Below, one piece after another: positions 17,234 through 26,418 of a stretch of 64,000 bases of DNA. The translations under genes and the position numbers were made by a program. The stretch comes from UBA4416 sp040387555. Its GTDB lineage: Bacteria > Bacteroidota > Bacteroidia > B-17B0 > Aurantibacillaceae. Numbering within the stretch: position 1 is the stretch's first letter; the number at the start of each line of letters is the position of its first letter. The stretch lies in the NCBI GenBank assembly GCA_040387555.1, contig JAZKDO010000002.1:204557-268556 (forward strand), read 5' to 3'. The notes under the pieces were generated by a model, which had not been told where the DNA came from, did not search any database, and saw only the letters and a list, made by a program, of their open reading frames with translations.

Positions 17234-18351
17234 TGAAAAGCATAAACTTCCAAAGAAATAAATCGTTGATACGAGTTGTTAATGAGCAACAGGTAAAAAA
17301 GAAAAAACAGAGAAACTGGGACAGGATACTTTATATTGGTTTGTTGTTGACTTTTATTCTGTTTATGTTTTACTACATCTTCTTTAAATTTGTCTATGTT
17401 CATGCCTTTGGACATGTCATTATTGAGAATACACATGTTCGCCTGACAGATGATGCACGCGTGATTGAATTTTATGTGAACGAAGGGGATAGTATTCACA
17501 AGAATGACACTTTATTTTCTTATGCGCTTGACAGAGATGATGATATCAATGGACAATCCGCGTTAAGCATCGGTTCAATCACGTCTGCCGGAAAAGATGA
17601 ATGGTGGGTGAAAGAATTGTTTGCCCTGAAAAAGAAAATTGTTTTGAATAATATTGATATTTCTGAAAACGCGAATCTCATTGCTAATTATAAAACCGAG
17701 ATCAAACGGTTAAGTAACGAAGTGATATTAGATGTGATGCCAAAAAGCAGGCTTGATTTTGTGCAAAATGAAATCTTTCGCTTAAATAATGAAAACCAAA
17801 AACTGCAAAAGGAAAGCAACGAATTAAACGGTCTGATTAAAACACTAGGGCCTACCACAAATAAAAACCGATACAGTTCATCAAACATAAGGTTAATGAA
17901 TGGTGCTTCAGCGGGTTTAAGCGATCTCAGTAAACTTGCATTTAGCGAGGAATTGTTGTCAGAACCTAAATATTTTAAATCACCTATCAGCGGCGTTTCT
18001 ACCCGAATCTTCATTCATAATTATGAAACTGCATTAAAGAGCGAAGAGATTATGTCGATCCATCAGGCTCATCCTGCCTTTATTAAAGCCTATTTTGAAC
18101 AGGAGGATTTAAGATATTTTAAAGTTGGTGATGAATTTGAAATTAAATTTCCTGATGGTACAACAAGTATTGGTATTTTGAAACGATTTTACATTGCCAC
18201 TTATACCTTGCCTGAAGAATTTCAAAAAAAATATGAGCCAACAACCAGGAGTATTGCCGCAGATATATACCCGGCAGATTCGTTGGAGATTATTAAATGG
18301 CATGCCTTTTACAAGATGAGTGTGGATATATCCAAATTAAAATTTAACTAA
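17233..18351 (+). CDS. HlyD-type periplasmic adaptor (membrane fusion protein) for polysaccharide export
   Basis: This 372-residue protein has a basic cytoplasmic N-terminus and one membrane helix at about 31-55. A half-lipoyl motif follows at about 60-97 (RVIEFYVNEGDSIHKNDTLF, the usual 'V-x-E-G-D-x-V-x-K-G-x-x-L'). A coiled-coil hairpin (about 125-205) comes next, and then the second lipoyl half and beta-barrel (about 240-372, FKSPISGVSTRIFIHNYETALKSEEI and YFKVGDEFEIKFPDG). This is the adaptor architecture that joins an inner-membrane pump or synthase to a TolC channel; Alg44-like proteins do the same in alginate export. ATG overlaps the channel gene's stop by one base (TAATG), as it does again with the following gene. 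Confidence 0.8.
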   Translation: MKSINFQRNKSLIRVVNEQQVKKKKQRNWDRILYIGLLLTFILFMFYYIFFKFVYVHAFGHVIIENTHVRLTDDARVIEFYVNEGDSIHKNDTLFSYALDRDDDINGQSALSIGSITSAGKDEWWVKELFALKKKIVLNNIDISENANLIANYKTEIKRLSNEVILDVMPKSRLDFVQNEIFRLNNENQKLQKESNELNGLIKTLGPTTNKNRYSSSNIRLMNGASAGLSDLSKLAFSEELLSEPKYFKSPISGVSTRIFIHNYETALKSEEIMSIHQAHPAFIKAYFEQEDLRYFKVGDEFEIKFPDGTTSIGILKRFYIATYTLPEEFQKKYEPTTRSIAADIYPADSLEIIKWHAFYKMSVDISKLKFN

Positions 18352-19793
18352 TGGAGAAAACATTAGCGAATAATAAAGTTGAATTTCATGACAATGTATT
18401 AACATGCTTTGGTAAAACTTTTTTTTATTTTGAATCATTTAGTTCTTTAAAGATTGATGATCTTGAAAAGTATGATGCCATTATAATTGATGCTTTTGAT
18501 ATTGAATTTACACGTATCATTATCAAAAAATTTCGCAGTCATGCAGGTATGGAGTTTTATCTGAAGCCTCTTTTTTTAATTAATAATAAAGCAACAGAAG
18601 ACCCGTACATCAAAGAATTGTCGGATGGCATTATTATCTCTTTTGACCAGATCCCTGAAACCATCAATGACATCAATCAGATTAATATGAAAATTACTCG
18701 GTTGGAGACTTCGCCATCTTCATCCTTTGAGATTCAGGTATTTAAAAAAGCGCTAAATTATATGTTTACGCGTGAAATAAATACGTTAAAACCAATCACC
18801 GATATCAATTCAACTATTGGTTATTGTTATCCTGTACTTTCTGTAAATTTTGATGCCTTCGAAGAAGGAAAGGTTCTTGAAATTTTAGAATGGGCGGAGA
18901 AAGAACATTTGATATGGCCTGATTTTCAGGACAGGGTTTATTTATGCAGTAATTGTAAAGGTGGCCATTTGTCATTCAGAGAAATATGTCCTAATTGTGA
19001 TTCCGCAAATATGCGCTCCGAAGATCTTGTTCATCATTTTCCTTGTGGGTACATTGGGGCAATTAGTGATTTTAAAAACAATATTGATACCGTTTTAAAT
19101 TGCCCTAAATGTTCTAAAAATCTACGTCACATAGGTGTGGATTATGACAAACCCTCCGTTATTAATCATTGTCAAAATTGCAATGATGTTTTTCAGGATT
19201 ATTTAGTAAAGGCGAAATGCATACAATGTAAAACAGATACTGATGTTCAATTTCTGATTTCAAAAGATATTAATTTGTACAAACTCACCAAGAAAGGAAG
19301 AAATTCAGCGGTTGGTGGAATTTACACTTCAGATTATGAATTGAATCATGAGATTGCAGGGACGCTAGATTTTAAAACGTTCTCAACTATGATGCATTAT
19401 GAGCAGGAAAGAACTAAGGCTAACGTTACACTTACTTCAAATCTGGTAGTATTTTACTTTGAAAATATTTTTGATTTATATAAGATCGTTAGTAAGTCTA
19501 AAGAAAAATCCTTATTGGGTGAATTTGTTACGATCATTCGGGATAATATAACCCCCGCAGATTTTATCTGCATTAATAATCCGTCTATAATTAGTATTTG
19601 TGTTAATGATGTGGCTTTTGAAAATGCAAATCTAATGGTGTTAAAAATAACGGATATGATCGAAGAACTTGTGAGAGATAATTTCGAAAAATTTGAAATA
19701 GCCGTAGTATCCCACGTGGCGCTGTTAAGCAAGAGCCAGTCTTTTGATAAACAAATCCAGACTATTATAAAAGAGTTGGTTGAAAAAACATGA
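18351..19793 (+). CDS. Receiver-like / TackOD1 zinc-binding / degenerate GGDEF-like cytoplasmic protein
   Basis: 480 residues, no membrane segment. Residues 1-110 look like a receiver fold with conserved strand spacing (YDAIIIDAF, LKPLFLIN, SDGIIISF) but without a convincing phosphoacceptor set. Residues about 155-310 match the TackOD1 ('Thaumarchaeal output domain 1') pattern. There are CxxC pairs at 199-202, 213-216, 251-254, 274-277 and 290-293, HHFPCGYIG at 228-236, and CPKCSKNLRHIGVDYDKP. Residues about 355-480 have the length and strand-helix order of a GGDEF domain, but the GGDEF signature is replaced (ICINNPSII), so no cyclase activity is expected. By analogy with PelD, it may sense a ligand and control the synthase encoded next. 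ATG overlaps the upstream stop; the 3' end overlaps the GT2 start by 4 bases. Confidence 0.72.
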   Translation: MEKTLANNKVEFHDNVLTCFGKTFFYFESFSSLKIDDLEKYDAIIIDAFDIEFTRIIIKKFRSHAGMEFYLKPLFLINNKATEDPYIKELSDGIIISFDQIPETINDINQINMKITRLETSPSSSFEIQVFKKALNYMFTREINTLKPITDINSTIGYCYPVLSVNFDAFEEGKVLEILEWAEKEHLIWPDFQDRVYLCSNCKGGHLSFREICPNCDSANMRSEDLVHHFPCGYIGAISDFKNNIDTVLNCPKCSKNLRHIGVDYDKPSVINHCQNCNDVFQDYLVKAKCIQCKTDTDVQFLISKDINLYKLTKKGRNSAVGGIYTSDYELNHEIAGTLDFKTFSTMMHYEQERTKANVTLTSNLVVFYFENIFDLYKIVSKSKEKSLLGEFVTIIRDNITPADFICINNPSIISICVNDVAFENANLMVLKITDMIEELVRDNFEKFEIAVVSHVALLSKSQSFDKQIQTIIKELVEKT

Positions 19794-21100
19794 TAGAAGC
19801 GGTTGATGGATTTTTCAGTTACATCTCAGCAGTTGGCCCATCCAAGTTATTAAGAATATTCTGGTTTTTCGTTTTTTTTGAATTTGCCCGCTTCTTTATT
19901 TTCGAGTTAACTGTGCTTATTATTTGGAAATTAAGAGAACCCCAACGCAAAGAACGTTATGCAAACGCCCGAAGGCGTTTATTTATTGAACGGCCATTAG
20001 TGTCTGTAATTGTTCCCGGTAAAAATGAGGGAAAACACATTTATAAACTTGCTAATTCATTAAAGGAACAGAGTTATACAAATTTTGAATTTATAGTAAT
20101 TGATGATGGATCTGATGATGATACGGAGCGTATATGTAAAAGCCTTCAAAAAAACGGACTGATTGATTTGTTCTTAAGAAATGATGTTCGGGGAGGTAAG
20201 GCTTCTGCAGCTAATTTAGGGTACCGCTTCTCCAAAGGAAAAATTGTTGTACATCTGGATGCAGATTGTAGTTATGATAGCGATGCGATTGAAAAAATTA
20301 TTATTCCATTTTATTTAGATGATGCCATCGGAGCAGTGGGTGGTAATATATTGGTTAGAAATTATAAAGATAGTTTATGCGCAACTTTGCAGGCTATTGA
20401 ATATTCTGATACTATTTCTGTAGGGCGAATTACATCAAGTTACCTTGGCATTTACAGGCTGGTGTCGGGGGCTTTTGGAGCGTTTAAGCGTGAAGCGCTT
20501 GATCGTGTTGGCGGTTGGGACATTGGGCCAGGTCTTGATGGAGATATTACCGTAAAACTTCGTAAACTGGGATACTTAATTGTATTTGAACCGGATGCAG
20601 TTTGCCAGACTAGTGTTCCTGAAACTTTCAGGAAATTAGTGAAGCAACGTTTACGATGGGATAAATCCATTATTCGTTTCAGAGTTAGAAAACATCGTGA
20701 TGTTTTTTATCCCAATGCCACCTTTCGTTTTTCTAATTTTGTGTCAAGTGCTGAAAACATTACTTATAATCTTCTTTTAAATATTAAATGGTGGATTTAT
20801 CTTGTTGATATGGTAGTGAATTATACCTCTTTGTTGGCATTTGTATTTCCGTTTAATATTTTGCTGTATACAGCAAATAATTTTTTAAAGTTCATGGTGT
20901 TCTCATTATTTCGCAAACGCAAAAATGCTTCCATTGTTTATTTCATTCCTTATTTACCACTCATGGTAATATATTTTGGATTTTATTTAAGGTTAGTGCG
21001 TTCCGTTGCTTATGTCCAGGAGTTCTTTTTTAAGCGTTCTTATAAAGACTCATGGAATCCGGCCAAGTCTTCAAACCATGCAAAAAAACTGGGGATTTAG
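19790..21100 (+). CDS. Processive family 2 glycosyltransferase (polysaccharide synthase)
   Basis: This 436-residue inner-membrane protein has an N-terminal helix pair (about 19-48) and a cytoplasmic GT-A domain. Visible motifs are PLVSVIVPGKNEG, DDGSDDD (105-111, nucleotide-sugar binding), the metal-binding DAD (157-159), GLDGD (248-252, in the place of the TED/EDxD base motif) and QRLRW (286-290, the acceptor-channel Q-x-x-R-W motif of processive enzymes). Two or more C-terminal membrane segments follow. The order matches PgaC/IcaA and cellulose-synthase-like enzymes, which polymerise and extrude a beta-linked glycan. The sugar cannot be read from sequence. It overlaps the TackOD1-protein gene by 4 bases and is the last of four coupled genes. 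Confidence 0.87.
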   Translation: MIEAVDGFFSYISAVGPSKLLRIFWFFVFFEFARFFIFELTVLIIWKLREPQRKERYANARRRLFIERPLVSVIVPGKNEGKHIYKLANSLKEQSYTNFEFIVIDDGSDDDTERICKSLQKNGLIDLFLRNDVRGGKASAANLGYRFSKGKIVVHLDADCSYDSDAIEKIIIPFYLDDAIGAVGGNILVRNYKDSLCATLQAIEYSDTISVGRITSSYLGIYRLVSGAFGAFKREALDRVGGWDIGPGLDGDITVKLRKLGYLIVFEPDAVCQTSVPETFRKLVKQRLRWDKSIIRFRVRKHRDVFYPNATFRFSNFVSSAENITYNLLLNIKWWIYLVDMVVNYTSLLAFVFPFNILLYTANNFLKFMVFSLFRKRKNASIVYFIPYLPLMVIYFGFYLRLVRSVAYVQEFFFKRSYKDSWNPAKSSNHAKKLGI

Positions 21101-21118
21101 TTTTATGATTTATTTTTA

Positions 21119-23767
21119 ATGCTTATCTTTAAGCTTATGGGTCCTATAAAAAAATGCAGTTTTTTATTTTTTTATATGCTGTCTTTTGTTCTAGTAAGCC
21201 AGTCTTTGCCTAAACCTCTTTTTTCGCTTTATCCCGGGTATTATGGCGATTCAATAAGCTTAAGTATAAATTCCTCAGCTAGTAGTGCTCAAATTAGATA
21301 TACGCTCAATGGGGATGAACCAACAGTTAATTCGCCGCTATATTCGACCCCTTTAAAATTAAAAAACAGGTCTCATTTAAAGAACAATATTTCAACAATC
21401 CCCACGAATCCTTCCTTCAGTTATCCAAAGCCAGGTTACGATACTTCAAGAGCAGATTCACGTGGATGGCTTTTGCCGTTTGATACTGTATTTAAAGCAA
21501 CTGTCGTTAAAGCAAAGTTATTTAAAACCGGGTACACGTCCGATTCTACTTCAGTGGCTACATATTTAATTATGGATAATATTTCTTCCGTATTTAGTTT
21601 ACCGGTTATGTCGATCAGCCTGGACAGTACGGATTTGTTTTCGTATGCTTCTGGAATCTATGTGTATGGAGCAGATTCTGTTCATGAAGGAAATTATTCC
21701 AATGATGTAGAAAAAAAAGCTTTCATTGAGTTTTTTGAAGTATCCGGACAAAGAGTAGTAGCTCAATTCGCAAACATCAAAATTCATGGAAATGGAGGAA
21801 GACACGCGCCTCAAAAATCCTTGCAATTAAAAGCTGAAAAGGAATTCGGGAAAGGAAATTTTGAACATCAGTTTTTTAAAGAATCACAAATTAAAAAATT
21901 TGATCGCCTTCTTTTGCGTAATAGCGGACATCGCCCTGATTGCATGCCGAGAGATGATGCGGCACAGGAATTTCTAAAATCATTGGAGAATATATCCCAG
22001 CATAATCGTCAATGCATTGTTTTAATAAATGGAGAGTATTGGGGTATTCAAACGATCAAAGAAATTCTTGATGATAATTATTTTTATAGAACTTATAATA
22101 TTCCTAAAAATGATTGCATTATATTGACCCAAGCCGGATCATTGGATGAAGGTTTTCCTGGTGATGAAAATGCATATAGTGACCTGCTTAATTTCTTTTC
22201 ATTAAATAGCATGGCTTCGTCATTGAATTATAACTACGTTAATTCTCAAATGGACCTGCAGAGTTTTATGGATTTTGAGTGCGGTGAGATTTTTTTAGGG
22301 AATGGTGATTGGCCAAATAACAATACAAAATTCTGGCGTTACAGAAGAAACTTTAATGATCGTTCATTAAATAATCATCTTGATGGTAGATGGCGCTGGA
22401 TGTTTTATGATATGGATGCTTCATTTGGTGGGGATTGCAGTGGAATTTATCCATCCCATAATTCTTTAACAAGAGCTACTGATCCTGCATATAATAAATA
22501 TACAAGACCTTTAAGATCGCTTTTGGTTAACGAACAGTTTAAAATGGAGTTCATCAACCGTTATGCCGATTTGTTGAATTCAGACTTTTTATCCTTTCAA
22601 TTAGCTGCAGCCATCAACAAAACCACAGCCTCGTATAATCCGGAAATGCAGGGGCACGTGGAACGCTGGCATTATCCGTCAATAGCAACTACATTATCGA
22701 CACGTTCTGCAGAAATACCAGGTACAGTGCAATGGAATACGATCAAATCAGGTTTATTAAATTTTACAGGATTAAGAGCCAGTAAAACAAGAAGGCATTT
22801 CATGACTTATTTTTCGTTAATCGATACAGTTAAAGTAACCATTAATGTGAATGATACATTAATGGGAAAAGTAAAAATCAATTCGCTCTACCTTGATTCT
22901 TATTTAACAAAGAATACCGGCGCAGTTTATCCATGGAACGGCATTTATTTTAATGGTAACCCTATTCAATTGGAAGCTATCGCTTACCCGGGGTATAAAT
23001 TCTCTCATTGGAATTTAATAGCAGATACAATAAATCATTTCACAAAAAATGTTACGTCAGACACTTTGATCATTGCCAATTTTATGGTAGACACCGCTTT
23101 TCGGGCAAAAAACTATTTATATATCAACGAAGTGTTAGCATCTAATACTAGAAATATTAAAGATGAATCTTTCGAGAATGAGGATTGGATTGAACTGTAT
23201 AATCCAAATAATTTTGGCATTGATCTGTCTGATTTTTATTTAAGCGATGAATCCACAAACCGAAGGAAATTTAAAATAAAAGGCACCGGTAAACAAACCA
23301 TTATTCAACCGAAAAGTTTTATGTTGATATGGATGGACGATGATACCCTACAAGGAAAATTACACGCAAATTTTAAGTTGAATGCCACTGGTGACTCTGT
23401 ATTTTTGACTCTTCCTAACGGTGTGCAAACTGTTGATAGTATTGGCTTTAAGAATCTAGAATCTAATAAAGCTTATGGCAGGGAAATTGATGGCGATTCT
23501 AATTGGATTATTTTCGATGTACCTACTCCAAATGCCAGCAACAAAATTATGGAAATACCAGAATTAGATTATTTTTTAGTGTATCCAAACCCAACATCCG
23601 ATTATTTATTTTTTACACAATCAAAGAATGTCGAAGTATTTGACATTCTTGGAAGAAAGTTATTATCGTTCCCAAATATTAAAAGTATTGATGTCAGGGA
23701 TCTCGCCCAGGGAATTTATATTCTCAAAACAGATACTGGCGAAGTCTTTAAATTTAAAAAGAGTTAA
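21119..23767 (+). CDS. CotH-kinase family surface protein with LTD and T9SS sorting domain
   Basis: 882 residues from the first ATG; Met7 (21137) is an equally good start. A signal peptide ends near 'VSQSLP'. About residues 35-75 form a chitobiase/beta-hexosaminidase C-terminal-like strand module (ASSAQIRYTLNGDEPTVNSPLYS). CotH follows at about 160-470: KSLQLKAEKEFGKG, LLLRNSGHRPD...RDDAAQEFL, LINGEYWGIQTIKE, GNGDWPNNNTKFWRYR and WRWMFYDMDASFGGD (about 424-438, metal-binding block). An LTD (about 675-800) and a T9SS type A sorting domain (about 815-882) complete it. CotH proteins are protein kinases or kinase-like. Here secretion to the cell surface is predicted. It starts 18 bases after the GT2 gene, so it may share that transcript and act on the same matrix. 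Confidence 0.83.
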   Translation: MLIFKLMGPIKKCSFLFFYMLSFVLVSQSLPKPLFSLYPGYYGDSISLSINSSASSAQIRYTLNGDEPTVNSPLYSTPLKLKNRSHLKNNISTIPTNPSFSYPKPGYDTSRADSRGWLLPFDTVFKATVVKAKLFKTGYTSDSTSVATYLIMDNISSVFSLPVMSISLDSTDLFSYASGIYVYGADSVHEGNYSNDVEKKAFIEFFEVSGQRVVAQFANIKIHGNGGRHAPQKSLQLKAEKEFGKGNFEHQFFKESQIKKFDRLLLRNSGHRPDCMPRDDAAQEFLKSLENISQHNRQCIVLINGEYWGIQTIKEILDDNYFYRTYNIPKNDCIILTQAGSLDEGFPGDENAYSDLLNFFSLNSMASSLNYNYVNSQMDLQSFMDFECGEIFLGNGDWPNNNTKFWRYRRNFNDRSLNNHLDGRWRWMFYDMDASFGGDCSGIYPSHNSLTRATDPAYNKYTRPLRSLLVNEQFKMEFINRYADLLNSDFLSFQLAAAINKTTASYNPEMQGHVERWHYPSIATTLSTRSAEIPGTVQWNTIKSGLLNFTGLRASKTRRHFMTYFSLIDTVKVTINVNDTLMGKVKINSLYLDSYLTKNTGAVYPWNGIYFNGNPIQLEAIAYPGYKFSHWNLIADTINHFTKNVTSDTLIIANFMVDTAFRAKNYLYINEVLASNTRNIKDESFENEDWIELYNPNNFGIDLSDFYLSDESTNRRKFKIKGTGKQTIIQPKSFMLIWMDDDTLQGKLHANFKLNATGDSVFLTLPNGVQTVDSIGFKNLESNKAYGREIDGDSNWIIFDVPTPNASNKIMEIPELDYFLVYPNPTSDYLFFTQSKNVEVFDILGRKLLSFPNIKSIDVRDLAQGIYILKTDTGEVFKFKKS

Positions 23768-23872
23768 TTACGTTAAGGCCTCGATTCTGGCTGAATGTTA
23801 TTAGCATTTAATGGTTAAAAATCACCTTTCCGTATGTCACAAAATCGATTTATTTTAGGTAAATTCGCATAT

Positions 23873-25306
23873 ATGACAGTTATATCTAAAAAAAAACAAG
23901 TTGATAGCAAACAAAGCTTAGTGATCCTTTGTTCAGCATTTAAAAATAAACCTGAATATGCTTTAACAAAAGAGCAGTCTGATTATATTACTCAGGATAT
24001 AAAATTGAACGATAAAAAGTTAATTTGTATCAATACATTTTCCAGATTGGTTTGTATTATTCTAGTTGACGATAAAAAGAATCATTATACAACTTTAGAG
24101 GGAATTCGTAAAAACGGAGCTACGATCACTGATAACCTGAATGCTGAAAAAATAACTACTGTTTCAATTCTAAATGAATTATCAAATCCTGATTATTCTG
24201 TATCGTTAGCAGAAGGAATAGCATTGGCTAATTACCAATTTATTAAACACAAACCGAGTGCGAAGAAAAAAGCGAACACACTTTCAACAATTCATGTAGT
24301 TGATGAAAAAGCAACAGCGCAGCACATCGATAATTTATCTATTGCAGTTGATGCTACATTAAAAGCGCGTGACCTGGTAAACGAGCCTGTAAATGTTTTA
24401 AACGCTACCAACTTAGCCGACGCCTTCAAGGCAATGGGAAAAAGTGCAGGATTTAAAGTGGAAGTATTTAATAAAGCAAAGATTAAACAATTAAAAATGG
24501 GAGGGTTACTTGCCGTAAATCAGGGGAGTGTAGATCCTCCAACCTTTACGGTGATGGAATACAAGCCAAAAAACCCAAAAAATAAAAAGCCGTATGTTTT
24601 GGTGGGCAAAGGTGTAGTATATGATACTGGTGGTTTAAGTCTGAAGCCCACGCCAAACAGCATGGACTTAATGAAATGTGATATGGCTGGTGGCGCAGCA
24701 GTTGGGTGTACAATGTATGCCATTGCCAAAGCAAAATTAAATGTCCATGTAATTGCATTGGTTCCCGCTACTGATAACCGACCGGGTTTTAACGCTTTTG
24801 CTCCAGGTGATATTATTACAATGATGGATGGCAGCACTGTTGAAATGCTAAACTCAGATGCGGAAGGCCGTATGATTCTAGCAGACGCGCTACATTACGC
24901 AAAACGTTATAAGCCGGAAATGGCCATTGAACTGTCAACATTAACAGGCGCAGCGATGGCGGCCATTGGCCAGTATGGTATAGTAAGTATGGGTACGGCA
25001 ACGGATGAACAAAAAACGAAGCTAACGGTTAGCGGATTAAGAATGCACGAGCGCTTAGCCGAATTCCCTTTCTGGGATGAATATGATGAATTAATAAAAT
25101 CAGACATTGCCGATCAGAGAAATCTTGGCGGACCTTTTGGAGGGGCTATCACAGCAGGAAAGTTTCTGGTAAAATATACAGATTATCCTTACATGCATTT
25201 TGATATCGCTGGTCCTGCATTTATTTCAGCAAAGGATAGTTATAGAGGTAAAGGTGGAACAGGTTACGGAGTAAGATTGTTGTTTGATTTTTTCTCAAAT
25301 TTATAA
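23873..25306 (+). CDS. Leucyl aminopeptidase family (M17) metallopeptidase
   Basis: About 477 residues from ATG 23873; an upstream in-frame ATG at 23834 would add 13. The N-terminal macro-like domain precedes the M17 catalytic domain. Its metal-binding residues appear in VGKGVVYDTGGLSLKPTPNSMDLMKCDMAGGAA (about 242-276) and in the family signature NSDAEGRMILADAL (about 325-338). GGAITAGKFL and the final GYGVRLLF are also typical. M17 enzymes are cytoplasmic hexamers that remove N-terminal residues using two metal ions. The following secreted-protein gene starts 1 base after the stop. Confidence 0.92.
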   Translation: MTVISKKKQVDSKQSLVILCSAFKNKPEYALTKEQSDYITQDIKLNDKKLICINTFSRLVCIILVDDKKNHYTTLEGIRKNGATITDNLNAEKITTVSILNELSNPDYSVSLAEGIALANYQFIKHKPSAKKKANTLSTIHVVDEKATAQHIDNLSIAVDATLKARDLVNEPVNVLNATNLADAFKAMGKSAGFKVEVFNKAKIKQLKMGGLLAVNQGSVDPPTFTVMEYKPKNPKNKKPYVLVGKGVVYDTGGLSLKPTPNSMDLMKCDMAGGAAVGCTMYAIAKAKLNVHVIALVPATDNRPGFNAFAPGDIITMMDGSTVEMLNSDAEGRMILADALHYAKRYKPEMAIELSTLTGAAMAAIGQYGIVSMGTATDEQKTKLTVSGLRMHERLAEFPFWDEYDELIKSDIADQRNLGGPFGGAITAGKFLVKYTDYPYMHFDIAGPAFISAKDSYRGKGGTGYGVRLLFDFFSNL

Positions 25307-25307
25307 T

Positions 25308-26414
25308 TTGAAGTATTTACCACATATTTTTTTGCTGTGTTCGCTTCTGAGTTTGTCTCAGACTACACTCAACGAATCTTTAGTGGTAATTGCATATGAT
25401 GCTTCAGGTAAAGAAGATCTCAAACAAATAATTTTAAAATATAATTTTGTCAACTATGTTTTTTCAGGCAAGGATACGATTATGCGTATTAATGGCAAAA
25501 GAAACGGTAAAGATTATTTAAGGTTTGATGATGGTGAGAACAAATTATATCAGAACCGCTATTTAATTTCATCAAAAGGTTGTATCCTCGATCTTCAAAC
25601 TAAAGAAGTTTTGCGTGATGCTCCTGCTAAAGTTGTGAAATTAACAAATGACAGTATTATCTACTTTATCAATGATGTGTTTTCAGGATCTTACTATTCC
25701 CTTTACAATTTAACAAGCCGTAAATATTCGGATATTTCACAGCCAGGTTTTAAACCTTTAATTGGACAGAATATCGAAATAGATCAACAGATTTCGCCTT
25801 ATAAACTCATATATTTTCCTGAAGGAAAAGCCAAAGTCATCCTGATGGAAGATGCTGGTCATGGTGGCGTTTCAAGCCAGGAGAAGAAATCCGAAGTACC
25901 TGTTTATTGGATCGATAACAATTCGTTCATGTTTCCTAATATTAAAATTACAGATCTTGAAGGAAATATTATTAAATATGACCTGACTCTGAAAACTCAA
26001 AAAATTATCGGATCTTTTAGTTCAAGCACAAAGATGCCCGCCACGTTAACATTTACCAGAATAAATAACGCTTTGGTAGAGTTTTCTTTTAAAGATAAAT
26101 ATTATCTTATTAATCCTCTTAAAGAGACTATGTTGGCTATTTTTTACAAGGATTTTGAATACAATTATTCTGTAAGTACCGAATTAAAAGCTGCAAGCAG
26201 GACAATTTATCATAAAGGAATAGAAATTGGTAAAAATTATTTTGAATTACATAACTTTAAATCTTCAAACAATCATGCGGCAATTATGTGCAATGTAAAA
26301 ATGGGTGGTTCCTTAAGTAAAAGGGAAATTTCAATTTACAGTGTGTTTAAAGCCAAATGGGAAAACTTATATGTTGACCATTTAGTTTCAATTGCTGGAT
26401 GGGTAATAAATTAA
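25308..26414 (+). CDS. Exported protein of unknown function
   Basis: This protein has 368 residues from TTG at 25308, where the signal peptide MKYLPHIFLLCSLLSLSQ begins. A longer TTG start at 25284 would overlap the peptidase gene and spoil the signal. The mature part is beta-rich with WD/propeller-like or sandwich character (DSIIYFINDVFSGSYYSLYNL, NALVEFSFKDKYYLINPLKE), but I recognise no family. It sits between the M17 peptidase (1-base gap) and pdxA (4-base gap), so it belongs to that operon. Confidence 0.68.
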   Translation: MKYLPHIFLLCSLLSLSQTTLNESLVVIAYDASGKEDLKQIILKYNFVNYVFSGKDTIMRINGKRNGKDYLRFDDGENKLYQNRYLISSKGCILDLQTKEVLRDAPAKVVKLTNDSIIYFINDVFSGSYYSLYNLTSRKYSDISQPGFKPLIGQNIEIDQQISPYKLIYFPEGKAKVILMEDAGHGGVSSQEKKSEVPVYWIDNNSFMFPNIKITDLEGNIIKYDLTLKTQKIIGSFSSSTKMPATLTFTRINNALVEFSFKDKYYLINPLKETMLAIFYKDFEYNYSVSTELKAASRTIYHKGIEIGKNYFELHNFKSSNNHAAIMCNVKMGGSLSKREISIYSVFKAKWENLYVDHLVSIAGWVIN

Positions 26415-26418
26415 AAAT

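Noticed and set aside
24520..25107. Minus-strand open frames inside the M17 peptidase gene
   Set aside because: They overlap the catalytic motifs of a well-supported plus-strand gene and have no independent support.
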